Shown here: positions 44,537-57,175 of the stretch, in pieces
Position numbering within the stretch: the first letter of the stretch is position 1
Layout: each line of letters opens with the position of its first letter
Assembly (NCBI RefSeq): GCF_949987515.2
Contig: NC_082703.1
Location: 15,194,216 to 15,258,215 of the forward strand
Direction of reading: 5' to 3'
From: Delphinus delphis
Lineage: Eukaryota > Chordata > Mammalia > Artiodactyla > Delphinidae
Length of the DNA stretch: 64,000 nucleotides
Translations under genes and position numbers: made by a program
The notes under the pieces: model-generated
The model's database searches: none
What the model was told of the DNA's origin: nothing
What the model saw: only the letters and a program-made list of their open reading frames with translations

Positions 44537-47500
44537 GAAAAGCCTTGTTCTCTATTTCATCTGGAATGCAGTTTGGTAACTGAGCAGACATTTCTTGAAA
44601 CTATGGTGTGAATCTTGGGTAGTCAATCTTGCTGCTAAGTTTCTTCCCACTGGGAGAATTTCCCTCTTTCAGATCCTGAGTCCTACCCCTAAGAAGAGCA
44701 TTCATAGCAGTGCTCAGCAGAAGACCCTACTGCCTGAGCCAAAAGATTCATTTTGGTACACATTTGTGAGCCTTATTTTATTTTAGTGGCTAAGCAATGA
44801 TTAATCTCTGTTAACCAGGTTTGGTCATGTTAGCTTCCCAACTATTCTGTTTGAATCTGTTGCTTTGTAATTGATCCCAGAAATCTTATTGAGTCATGCT
44901 CTTTAAACAGGGTCACACCCTTACGTCCTCCTCCCTTTTTTTCCCCCAAATATTCCAAGCCTGAGTGCTATTTCTCTTTCATTTCTTTTTAAGGGATTTA
45001 GCTTCAGTGTAGGTATAAGGTATTATGGTCTAAGGTAGCACGGCTGTTCACATGTTTTCTGAATTTGCACTGCAATATTCCCCAGCACACCTCACCAAAT
45101 CTGTGTCCCAGTTGGATGTGATTTTTTATAAGCGCCGTCATCAATTTTGTTAGCAACAAGCCAAGAGGAGGTGTTTTGGAGAGGGAATCTGGCATCCCTA
45201 ATTCCAAATGCCTCGATCCCTGAGGGTTTTGCTTTTTTTTTTTTTTTTTTAAATCATCACACCAACTTTAGGAGCATTAGAGAATTTAACTGCCTCAATT
45301 CAACTAGGAACATGTGGCAGCCATGAGTTCTGTTCATCAGATATTACCAGTTCTCCTTCTGGGTCCATGTAGGATTGCAATTCTTTGCTCCCCTGAAACT
45401 AAGTGTGATCACCTGAGCTGCAGTGATCAGTGAGATGTTGAGTGGAGGTGATGCATGTCACTTCCGGATGGAAACTTTAAGTGTTGATACACTATTCACC
45501 AACCTGCCAGTTCTAGAGAGTGGCTGCCCTGTCAGCCTGGATGCCGGCCGTGGTCCAGCATGAAAGAGCAACAGCCAGGAGCTTCGACTGAGAAACAGAC
45601 CTTTGATGTTTTAAGTCTCTTGCTTTATGGGGTCATTATTGTTAGAGTCTAATGGAGCACCTGCTGACTGATACAGAATTGGTACCTTAGAGTGGGTTCC
45701 TGTGCAACTAGCCTGACTTGACAACATTTTTTAAAAGAAGACGTTGATATTAGTCACATCCAGAAATGATACAGTAAAAATTGGGCAATCAGTTGTGCAC
45801 ATTCTTGAGGGAAGGCTGCAGTGTGAGCACAGACCTTCACTCTTGTGGTTGTGCTCATAACGAGTACCCTGCTGTACACCAGCGTGAAACTGTAATATTG
45901 TGACAAAACACAGACCAAGAAATGGAGAGAAAATGTTCACGTAAAGATCTTCTCACCACATGATAATGTTAAAACGTGCATAAAATAAACATTAAATCCA
46001 AATATAAGACTTCCTGATTTAAACAAAAAACTTCCTGATCTCCTGAAGTATAGTTCTCGTAATGACTTTGCCTGGGATAGTGTAAGACCTTTCCGTGTGG
46101 CCTACTTAGCTCTGTATTGAGTCTAGAGCAGTTTTCTGTAATTGTTGATTCTATGGAAGTTATTTTGATTTATTTTTTTAGGAACAAACTAATTCCCTGC
46201 TCTATCGCTACGATCTATACTAACATTGTGCCAAATTTCCCCAAGTTACCTTCGTCTACTTGCCCCCATTCTGAGAGAATTTCACAAATCTATGCTTTTT
46301 ACATCAGTTCTTCAATTTTCTCTACTCCTTGGTGTCGGCAGCCCTCGTTTTAATTGTGCAGATACCTTTCCTTTTCTCCTACAGCCAATCTCTGTACGTC
46401 TCATGTTGTTGTCTTTTCAAAACAAAACAATATTCTGACTACCTTCAAGACATACACTTGCAACGTGGAGATTATTGCAGAAGGTTTGCAAGCAAGTTAA
46501 GAGTGGGTTGTTTTTATTTTATTTTAAAATTTCATGCAAAGAATGTTTAAGTCAATTTATTTCCCCTTCCCCTTCAATCAGTCTTATAGACTGTGGAAGC
46601 TCCTCTCAGATTTGACAATTGATTGACTCTCAATCTTTGATTTCTATTTTATTGTGAGTTTCTATAGATTTCTGTATAGATGTCTTTATTTGCTGAGAAA
46701 AAAAAGAGAGTCTGAATCACAGGCACCATTTTTCTCTCTAGACATCTAGAGAATCTGACTGGAATGGATAAAGGTCATTTGTGAAATTGTATTCATGATT
46801 GTTTTACACAGTCACAAGAAGTAAGATCACTGAGAAAGAAAGGATGGAGATGCTTCCTGTCCCTCTTCCCAAATCAAAGGCACATTTAGTTACTTTCAAA
46901 TATCTCGGCTAATAAAAATCACAAGCATGTTCCTTTTGAATGAAGGTAGTGTTCTAGATGTCAGGTGACGACTCTCCTGACTGTTCTATGATAAATGTAT
47001 TCATTTTCATGAACGTATGCTAACTATCAAACCAACATCAGCTAATATGGCATCTTGCAATAATGAAAAGAATAATTAGGTAAAGAGAAATAACATATCT
47101 TTCAGTACTCAAAAGTCATTTGTGTGTTTGGAATTTTGTCAAAGAGAATTTCATCAAAATGAAATGAATATCGAATGAATATTAAAATTTATTTTTAATC
47201 TTGAAGCCTTCAAAGACATTTTACAATTATCGAAGAAGCAATTAAGGAAAAGAAGTAAGAAGCATACACCAAATCCGTTGAACAGCTATGACTCTGGTTG
47301 AGCTAAAGAAATCTGGGTGAAAGATACGCTGGTAACTACTAGAGATACATATTTAAACATAAACATACTCTCAAGTAGAGAAAGATTACTAATTGTGAAA
47401 ATATGTATCATTAACACAGTGCCAAGAGTTGCCTCTGGTTTATTACACTAATATCCTTAAAAAGATCTTTAAATAGAACGGCACATTTTTCCCCCTGTAG

Positions 47501-47979
47501 ACGCACAAATGTTAAATCAACCTAAGTAAAATGGTTTCAGTAAATCTTGTGGGAAATCTGTGGTCATTGCACGTTATGGTATTGGAGTTTTTGTTTCTAA
47601 ATATGTCACTCAAGAATGATCTAAGAAAAATAAGATATTAAGAAGTCTTCTTTTTATAGAGCAATCCTTACATGTGTATGCATATGTCTTCTAGAAGTAT
47701 ATGTGATGAGCTTAACAGTTCCCTGAATTAATCATTTTTAGTATGCCTATACCAAGTGGTTCACTTCGATATGTTTTTTGAGATGAAAATGATTGAAGTC
47801 ATGTGGAGAGAGTTAAAATCATGAATACATTAATTCCAATAGTATCACACCTTACAGTCGGTTACGTGTGGCTTCTTCAGCACAAAACATTAAGAGCCTC
47901 TCACATGTGGCTTTTGATTTCATTATTCCTTTGTCCTTTGGAAGTAGCAGGATGGTGAGATTGAAGACAGTTTGAGGAC
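44537..47979. other. Non-coding DNA
   Basis: Contains the uncertain repeat at 45300-45690 and a T20 run at about 45232-45251. Nothing else recognised. Confidence 0.4.
45300..45690. mobile_element. Old LTR-like or L1-derived interspersed repeat, family uncertain
   Basis: The block TTAAGTGTTGATACACTATTC, AGAGTGGCTGCCCTGTCAGC, TTTGATGTTTTAAGTCTCTT and CTGCTGACTGATACAGAATT is a pattern I have seen in dispersed mammalian repeats. I cannot name the family. Confidence 0.35.
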
Positions 47980-47994
47980 AGAAGGCTGGCCTTT

Positions 47995-48127
47995 CTGGGA
48001 CTTGCCTGGCGGTCCAGCGGGTAAGACTCCGCACTCCCGACGCAGGGGCCCGGGTTCCATCCCTGGTTGGGAATCTAAGATCCCATGTGCTGCACAGCGT
48101 GGCCAAAAAAAAAAAAAAGAGAGAGAA
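47995..48127 (+). mobile_element. Short tRNA-derived SINE
   Basis: GGGACTTGCCTGGCGGTCCAG head, B box GGTTCCATCCC, tail A14 plus GAGAGA. The TSD AGAAGGCTGGCCTTT (47980-47994) recurs with one mismatch at 48128-48142. It is shorter and more diverged from the CHR consensus than the other copies, resembling generic cetartiodactyl tRNA-Glu SINEs. Confidence 0.85.
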
Positions 48128-48142
48128 AGAAGGGTGGCCTTT

Positions 48143-51100
48143 TTTGGCAGAACCCCCAGCCTTGTGGCTCACAACACCCTGAAGGAACAGCCTTCAGCCT
48201 CAAGCGTCTCATTTCAGGTTCGGCCACAGAGGCTCTGTGGCAATTTCCCAGCCCTGCTCACACATTTTGATAATCAGATTTCTAGAGGACTTTCTTTAAA
48301 TGTACTTGATATCTTCGTGGTAAAGCTAACGCTTGAACTGCTTAAGAAGTTCACAGAAGAGCTGCACTGGGGTTTTCAGGGGGCACTTGTGTTTGGAATG
48401 AGAGCATGTGAGCTGAGGAAGGAGGCAGAAAGAGAACAGGGATGCTTGTTGGGATACATGTGGAAGTCTTTCCAGTGAAAGTTTTACTTCCTTTATAAAT
48501 TTTCCTAGGAACCTTCAGGTTCCTTCCAAAACCCTGGCTTCATGGAACTAAAAATAATCACATGTAACACTTCACACAAACCACAGTTGTGCTAAGAAGC
48601 TAAAGCTCAGGAATGCTTTCCTATCAATCACTTGTCATAGCCAATATCTTCTTAATGCAAATCCTGAGAGAGGGAATTATTTTAGAATCATAATTGTTCT
48701 ATTGTGTTAAATACCGTGCATCCAGCGTAGGGGCGGGGTGCGGATCAGAACAAGGCTTTTACAACTCTGAACTCTAAATGATATAAATACACTCTCTTAT
48801 TCTTCAAAGTTCAGTTTTTTGAAGGAGAGATTAAAACAGTGGTGCCATTTTGTTCCTCACAAAATGTCCAGAAAGGACAAGGAAAATGTAAATTTTTCAT
48901 CTGGCTATGCCCACTTGAACTTTCATTGGCCACATATCAAAACTATTACACTTCCACTATTGGAGCCAAAAGTTCTTATCACATTTATTGATATTATTTT
49001 AACATTCTGAAGCAGATTATCCACATTTGATTTGGAAAAAAATTCAGATGAAAGATGGATGCATTTCCAGCTTATATCTCAAGATTTTATTATAGCTGAC
49101 ATTGGACAATTTTCAAACTAGAGGAATGACATAAAAAGTGACTGGGCCATCTGCTTTGCTTCTCCCATTTCTTACACCAATTAATCATCCAGTCTTTGTT
49201 GAGACTGTTAATTTTGGCCACTTGAATGGGTTTTAATACCATGTTAAAACTAGTAAAAAATTTGCCTGAAACCCCATCCCATTTACTGGGCTATCCTTCT
49301 CAGCATATTGATAAATTTAGATATTTTGCTCTTTTTAGTTAAAATAAGAAACTCTTATTTTATATATCTACACTAGGATAAAGATCATAGTGTGTGTGTG
49401 TGTGTGTGTGTGTGAGATGGAGGTTAAAAGCTTGAATGGAATTGCAGTATGCATTGACCAGGCTATAACAAATGATATTATGAGATATGAAATGTGTGTG
49501 TGTGTGTATATACAAATATATATTTAGTGAAGATATTCTTATTCAAAGTCAACATCTTGCTCTCTTGCAGGTCCCCACTGAAAATACCTTTCATAACTGC
49601 ATAGAATGACTAAGTTAAAAAAACAAACTTGTAGACGCATTCTGATCTATTTTTAACTTGAATTGCTATATGCAAGATTTGAAATTACATCATATATAGA
49701 ATAAGAGAGCCACCAGACAACTAAATTTAGCCACCTTTGTGAGGAATGTAGACTTGAATAAATTATTGGGAGTTAAGGAAATTTATATAGGAAAAAAAAA
49801 GAGGTATCACGAGTCTGATTACTAATTTTACTCTGGCACTAGTAATGTTCTGCCCATTGTCTAAATAAACCCCTTTAGGCTTCAATTTTCTCATCTGATA
49901 GAGAAGCTTATCTTCTAGCATATTTGAATTGACAGTTCAGATTTCTAAGTATAATTAGAATGATTAAAATGTCAGATAAAAAAGAATTCAGAGAGGTACA
50001 ACAAGGAAAATAAAATCCTACTAAAATTTCACTATTTTTCCACTCATGTCATTTTTAAAAAATACATAAGAGTAATGTTTGGTGCATGCCCCTTTCAGGG
50101 GCTGCCCTGCATTGAGCAGGCTGAGGGGAAATGGGACAAGCAAGTCCCTCTTCATCTCTGCTGAGCCCACTCAGAGGGGTTCTGCTTTGGTCACTTTTAT
50201 TATTTACATACCCAACAAATATTTTCTCTGAAGAAAGAGTTTCTTGGCTAAATAAAATATAGGAGTGAGTGCCAAATGCTTCCGAAGCTCCCTTTTAGAA
50301 CTAATCTGCTATTTTAGTATTCTCTCTTTTATGAACCTGAAAATATGATAAAATTTCCCCAAAGTAGTTATCTTTCTTTCATTTCAATTTACAAGCAGAT
50401 ATTAACACATTTGCATTTGCATGCACTGGATTTTTCTTTAAATGACTCAATGTAAAATTTGTTACCATTGCATTATTATGTTTGTTACTTTGCTTTAATA
50501 ATCAGTATTAGATAAGTCATTTTGCACAATGGCCTTAGAATATGACAAATCAGCCCCAAGTCAGTTCCCTAGTGCAGATTGTTATATCAATGTTGCCTCG
50601 TTCCACGAATGAGCTAAAATTTTGAAAAACAATTAGGAAATGTTTTTGCCATTTGGAATGTTACCATTGCAAAACTAATATTTCATTATTTTAAATAGGA
50701 AAATAAGAGATTCTTTATAGAATATAAATGTAAAAGTGATCTACGTCTATGGTTATACTCTGAGAAAAATTATCGCCTTTATTGCTTCTGTAACTGGAAT
50801 ATAATTGAAAATAAATCAAATTAAACATTTAACTTAAGTACCAAAAAATAGGGCAAAAGGAAGTAGCAGAAGAAAATTAACACAAATGAACCCTGAAAAC
50901 GGTGAACTGGAAAACAAACAAGTATACTGATTGAAAAAGTCTGCTTCTATAGAAAGATCAATGATAAAAAATACCCCTCATGTGTGATTAAGACAAAAAG
51001 AAAGAAAAGAAAAATACCTGCCATTAGAAATTACAAAGTGGGTATATTCACAACAGTAGGGGCGATTAAAGAATTATAAAGATCATTATGTTAATCTCAT

Positions 51101-51309
51101 GTCACTGATTTTGCACATTCAATAAAATGGGTAATGTCGTAGAACAATATAAATAACTAAAAGTGATTGGAACAGAACAAGAAAACTTGTACCAATCAAG
51201 ATCTATAGGAAAAAATTTGTTAATTATTTATCACTAAAATAGAAACTAGGTTCAGGTGGTTTTTTCTAACATTTTTATATTAGTCAAGATATTTCGGATG
51301 ACAAAATGA
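48143..51309. other. Non-coding AT-rich DNA
   Basis: TG microsatellites at 49390 and 49493. The 168-codon frame starting at 47972 crosses the SINE and is not a gene. Nothing else recognised. Confidence 0.4.
49390..49416. repeat. (TG)n microsatellite
   Basis: About 12 uninterrupted TG units. A second short TG tract lies at 49493-49507. Confidence 0.9.
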
Positions 51310-51680
51310 TGGAGAGTGTCTTACTTTCTTTTATGATTTTATTACCAAATACTGATAAAGAAGGCAGGAATAAAAGATTAACCAAGAACATAAGTATCTA
51401 GGAATATACTACAAAACCTGCAGAATCATTCTGCCAGAAAATTAGAAAACGTTACTAAGAGACACTAACAAATACCTAAATAAATAGACACATATACCAA
51501 ATACATGGATTAGAAGGCTCGAAATGTCAGTTCTAGACAAATTTATATATAAATTTAATCCAAATAAAAATCTCTCTCTTTTGGTAGAAATTGACAAGGT
51601 GCTTGTAAATTGGGAAATGCAAAGTCCTTAATTAGCCGGGACAATTCTGAAGAAAGAAAAAGCATTCTAAAAATCTTATA
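51310..51680 (+). mobile_element. Old L1 ORF2 fragment
   Basis: Sense L1 C-terminal RT region, with patches AAGTATCTAGGAATATACTA, AAATACATGGATTAGAAGGC and GAAATTGACAAGGTGCTTGT. Strongly decayed. Confidence 0.65.
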
Positions 51681-53638
51681 TAATAAGTAAAACATACAGT
51701 TGAGAAAGGAAAGCAAATCTCAAACCGAGTAGGTGTGTCAGACATATGAGCATATTGGACAGTCTGATTCAAGTTTAACATCCTCATCTTGTTCACCGTT
51801 CTCCACTGAGCCGCCTGAATCAGAGGCACTACCTGGTTTTATTATTTGGAGAAACTGACACAGATGGCAGTATCTCAAGAACTTTAAATGTGAGAAATCA
51901 GTAGAAAACATGCTTTTCCCCTCCTAGGAGTTGTGCCAAAGGTTCAGACTATATGGGGCCCCACGTTATATAATTCTCAATTATTTTTTAATGGATTTGT
52001 ATTTAAGTCAGTGGACTGTGAGGAGACATACCTATGTCTTGGATAATCTTTCGTTTAACTTATAAACTCTCTTAAGGCATGGGTTATACAGAAGTCAATG
52101 ATTGAAACCTAGTAAGAAGAAATGAATTAAAGAACTCCTAGGGAAAATGAAGGCCTAAAGTAATTAAAATGTCCCAATGAGGCTCGGTAGTCAACGTTCC
52201 CATTTGATTCCTGGAAACATCATGGCTATAATCAAGTTAATTTGCAGGGAAGTACTTGTTAGAATAATCAGGCTAACACTATGAAGCTGGTATATGAGAT
52301 GGCAACTGGGATAACTTGGCTAAGTGTCCAGTGAAGAGCTAGTGTTAATAGGACAAAGAAACAAGAAAATAGAGTAAAGGAAATAGAGGAACGAATTGAA
52401 TGTGTATTTTCTAAGACATCTGAGACATTTAATTTTGACTACATATAATTTCAAGTTCTAGAAACTGCATTATGTACAACAAAAAAACCCGCCTTGGTGA
52501 TTTTGCTAGCTAAGTATCCCGGAAGTAAAATTCCTATTTCATTTTGGGTTGTTTTTCCATAAGTATTTTCAACGTGTGCACTATTTTTCAGATTAACTCT
52601 GTGTTTTTATGTTTCAAGTTAAAATAATACGACATTGAGCACCAGTGATTACTGACATCACAAAAAGGAAAACAACCACAAGTTAAGTGCCTCTTGATGG
52701 AAGGTCACCAGGTCAAATGTAATTTCTGACCAAAAAACAGAACCTGAATCTGAGCAATTCTCTAGACCTAAATACCAGCTTAGAAAAAATATGGAAAGCA
52801 GAGAAATCTGTTAAACTACACCATGGTACTACAATCAGCGAGATCTAGACTGGGAAATTCCATAAGACAAAAATTCAGGTTTTTTTCAACAAAGTGCAAG
52901 GAAAAGACAAGATGGGAGAATTTGCAGATTAACACCCCTCCCCCCCAATCAATCAATTGTCATGTATGAGCTTTATTTGGGTCCTGATTGTTTTTTTTAA
53001 AAAAAGACATTTAGGAGACTACAGGATATTTATATATTATTATGTATTTGGTAATATTAAGGATGTTTATTTTTAAACTGTGATCATGGTATTATAGTGT
53101 TTAAAGAAGAAAGCTTATTTTTTTAGAGAAGCCTACTGAAATGTCTGCATATGAAATGACATTCTGTCTAGGAATTACTTCAACATAACATGGGAACTAG
53201 GACAGATTGAAGCGACTATGTATGAAACAAGAATGGGCATATGTGTTAATTGTTAATGCTTGGTTCTAGGTACCTAAAAGTTCATTACCCTGCTCTGTTT
53301 TTGTATATATTTAAAATTCTTCATAGATTTTTTTTTAAGTTAGCCCCAAATAAAGGCATTTCCAGGCTATTGAACAAAGTAAACTAAACCAAAATAAAAT
53401 AAACTTTTACAAATTCCTACTATTTCCCCAAATTTTGGCTATAAACTTTCCAATTCTATGAAGGTTTCAAGGGAAGAACTTTGTATTCTCCTCCTTATTT
53501 TTAAAATTTGTTTAGATGAAAACACCTGTAGCTAATGTAATTTTTTATCTGTCATCAGACCATTTCTACATGTACTGATAATGTAACTGAATTTTAAGAG
53601 ATAGGTCATTTTGCTAGGTTGAAGATTTATTTTAAAAT
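51681..53638. other. Non-coding AT-rich DNA
   Basis: No gene or repeat recognised. Confidence 0.4.
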
Positions 53639-53648
53639 ATCAGAAATT

Positions 53649-53881
53649 GGGCTTCCCTGGTGGCGCAGTGGTTGAGAGTCCGCCTGCTGATGCAGGGGAC
53701 ACGGGTTCGTTCCCGGGTCCGGGAAGATCCCTACATGCCACGGAGCGGCTGGGCCCGTGAGCCATGGCCGCTGAGCCTGTGCGTCCGGAGCCTGTGCTCC
53801 GCAATGGGAGAGGCCACAACAGTGAGAGGCCACAACAGTGAAAGGCCCACGTACCACAAAAAAAAAAAAAAAAAAAAAAAA
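53649..53881 (+). mobile_element. CHR-type SINE with internal duplication
   Basis: GGGCTTCCCTGGTGGCGCAG head and A23 tail. A TSD of about 8 bp (ATCAGAAA) is at 53639-53646 and 53882-53889. The 3' part GAGGCCACAACAGTGA is present twice in tandem (around 53810-53842), where the other copies have it once. Confidence 0.88.
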
Positions 53882-53889
53882 ATCAGAAA

Positions 53890-56179
53890 CTAAAATTTCT
53901 TAAGGTTTTTAGGTGGCAATACCCTAGATAACACAACTGTTAGTATAACGTGAACATGCTAAATTTTAAGATAATTAAAGATAATGAATAAATTAAACTG
54001 TTCAAAGAGTGAGCAATTTTGTTTAATAAAATTCAAAACACTTTCTTGCTCTGCAAACTGTCTGTAATAAGAAATACTGAAAACTTGCAGATTAACTTAA
54101 CATGCAGTAATTTATTCTTGTGCATTAGAGATACTGTTGGAAATATAAACTTGGTTTTTCTCACGAGGATTCTGACTTTCACTGTCATCTATCTCTATGT
54201 AACGTTTCTAACATCATTCATTGGTTTATGAGTCTTGGCAATATTAAAACATAAATTAATATATACAATTCACTGATCTAGACAGAGTTTGATGAGGATC
54301 AGTAGTTTTCTTCTTTAACAGAAATTATTAAATCAACAAAGAAGTAACAAGATCATAATTAGGATTTTATAATATTAATTTGTAGTAATATTACCTTTCT
54401 TGCAAATTATAATGTATAGTGTATTTAACATAACCTAAACAAAGTTGCATGGTAGATTTTAATTACTTATGCTGAAAGGTCCTACACTCTACATCATATT
54501 GACAATTTAAATCTCCCCAGTCTAAATGTTCAGGACCTTTTTCCTGTTAGAAAACAACCAACTGAGTAAATGCAAGTGATTTTAAATTAAAGAGACTGTG
54601 CAATTACTTTAGGGAAGAAAATATTAGCTTATCCATTAGCATTATAGGTTGCTGTAAGGGAAAACAGGCTGTCTGTTCATTCAATTAACTGTCAACCTCA
54701 AGGCAACCAATCATCTCATTAGTAACATTGTTGATTAAGCAGCTCTGAATAAAAAAAAAAAGCTATGCCTTTAGACAATAACACCTTGGCAATATGTTTC
54801 TCTGGGATTGCTTGGGTATATTTGGTACATTAGTTATTTGTCAGAAGAGGTAAATGATTTATTTAACAGATCTTGATCAAATTCAATGAAAAAGTTCATG
54901 ATAAAAAGAACAGTATAAAATTATTTTTTTCTAGTCAAAATAAGCATACATGAACATTATTTCAAAATACAGTGATAATCTTGTATCTGTACTGAAATTA
55001 TTCAATAAAGTAATGGAGACAAAAACAAAATTGAAAATGTAAATCGCAAATAGTATCATCTGCTTTAAAAGAAACAAAGGTTTTCACTTTGAACTTTGTA
55101 GAGGAAATCATCTTTCCAAACAATTATACGACAGTGCACTGCAATTATCACTGTTAAAAATTCATACATCCACGAGAAAGCATTTCACATTTTTAGATGA
55201 ATACAATTTCAGTCAATGCCAGAAAGTGACACTAAGCAAGCATCTCAAGATTTTTTTAGGTATATTTAATCTTAGGCATTTTTCTCTGCTTATAAAATTT
55301 CATTTCATGAACAAAGTATTATGACTGTGTTTTCAGAAACACTTTAAGATGCAAAGTGCTCACATAATAATGCACATATATTGTTATATATGATATTAAA
55401 TATAAAAGGAGAAGTAAGGATTTTACCTGGTTAATCACCTGACTTGGTCTGTCTGAAGCTGGGTAGGACAAATGGATTCCCCGGCAATGTCTTGTGGGAT
55501 GATCCTGAGTGAGGGTGGCCGCAGTTTGAAGGGGTGGGACTTGTTTTCAGCAATGAATTCCCAAGGGACTGTTTCCAATCAGGGAATGCTATCGCAGACA
55601 ATGAAACCATTCTCCATTTGTTGACCCTAGTTTTCTAAGTACAATCTGCTGTGGGTGTATTCAGGCATCAGTGGAGGAACTGACATATATTTCACTGAAA
55701 TTTATGGCATGAAGAATATTTTGAAACAAGGATTACATGAAAATAAGATTGATCTTTCCTTTCTTTGAAGTTTTTCCACTGTGTATTCGTTTCTTCTCAT
55801 ATTTTCCCCTATTGGGATGAAAAGCGCTAAAAGGCTTAACTCCAAGGAGTATAGTGTCTCACCTAATGATACCGGGAAGCCCTCTGAAACAACACTTGTG
55901 GATGGATATACATGGTCTCCGCAGTGAAAATTTCAGTGAGGGGAGGGGAGTGGAGGCTCCCTATTTTGGAAGCCTCCTTGTTCAACTCAGGACAGTATTA
56001 ACCATTAGACGTCTCTATAGTTGACAGTTATTTAGGCATAGTATTTTCACCATAATTGTATATAGACTCATACATCCAATTTCTGTATTACGAACAGAGA
56101 GCTTTGTTTATCTGTCTGAGAGATGCATTTCCTGGAAGTACTTTTTCCCTTCTGTGTAGTTCTTCTAGACTGTTTCGCC
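53890..56179. other. Non-coding AT-rich DNA
   Basis: No gene recognised. 55430-55660 is locally GC-richer and looks unique, without assignable signals. Confidence 0.4.
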
Positions 56180-57175
56180 ACGTTCTCTATCCAATTCTGT
56201 CTGTTTCTTTTAAGTATATATCTAGAATCCAACAGCTCTCACCACTTTGACCTCTCCTACCCTGGCAGAGCAGACCAGGAGCTCACCTTCCCAGCTAGCT
56301 TGCCCTTTGCTGCACCTCAGTCCCACAGCCTGTTCTCCATACAACAGCCTGGCTGATCCTTTTAAAACGTGTTATATCGTGTCATTCTCCTGCTCCTCCA
56401 GTAACGTCCTACTTTATTTTCTTTTTCTTTTTTTCTTTTTTTTTGCGATACGCGGGCCTCTCACTGCTGTGCCCTCTCCCGCCACGGAGCACAGGCTCCG
56501 GACGCGCAGGCCCAGCGGCCATGGCTCACGGGCCCGGCCACTCGGCGGCATGCGGGATCCTCCCGGACCGGGGCACGAACCCGTGTCCCCTGCATCATCA
56601 GGCGGACCCTAAGGTCCTACTTTAACAAGTGATCTTGAAATTCTTTAGTACCTTCCAGCCTAATTCAGGATATAATAAAAATTCTTAGTGATGGTCTGCA
56701 GTGGCCTGGCTGCTCTCCCAGCCCCCCTGACCTCACTTAATGCCTGCCCCTTCTCTTGCATTGCCTCCCTTGGTCCCTGAACTCTGGGCACCCAGGCCTT
56801 CCTGCCCCTCCTTAAAGGTGTCAAGGGCACTTCTGCCTCAGGAGCTCGGATGCGCTGATTACTCTCCCGGAACACTCTACTCCAGATGGAGTTCTGGGCT
56901 TTGAATTTTCAGTTCAAATGTCAGTTTAACTGTGGGCTCCTCCTTGACTACCTATAGAAACAGTAAGTACACCTTCACCATGTTCTCCTGACCTTATTTT
57001 TTTCTTCATAACATTTAGTTATTTATGTGTTTTTGTTTACTAGTTGTCTCACCCAAATAGAATATAAACTCCCAGAGAAAGGGGACTTTGATTTACTGAT
57101 GTATCTTAGCATCCTGAACAAGGCTTTGCAGAGTCGCCATTGAATAAACATTTTTTAAATGAATGAATGGTTAAG
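56180..57175 (+). mobile_element. L2 fragment interrupted by a SINE
   Basis: Sense L2 3' half: TGGCTGATCCTTTTAAAACG, then after the SINE TCTTGCATTGCCTCCCTTGG, AGTTCAAATGTCAGTTTAAC, and the terminus TATAAACTCCCAGAGAAAGG to GAATAAACATTTTTTAAATG. The CHR SINE at 56417-56613 duplicated an 11-base target inside it. Confidence 0.7.
56417..56613 (-). mobile_element. 5'-truncated CHR-type SINE inside an L2
   Basis: Antisense, with T-rich tail left and body GCGGGCCTCTCACTGC. It ends at the right with CAGGCGGACCCT, so about 33 bases of the tRNA-like head are missing. The TSD GTCCTACTTTA is at 56406-56416 and 56614-56624, so the truncation arose at insertion. Confidence 0.9.

Noticed and set aside
47972..48478. 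168-codon open frame on the plus strand
   Set aside because: Its start lies just upstream of, and it runs through, a tRNA-derived SINE; the rest shows no protein features.
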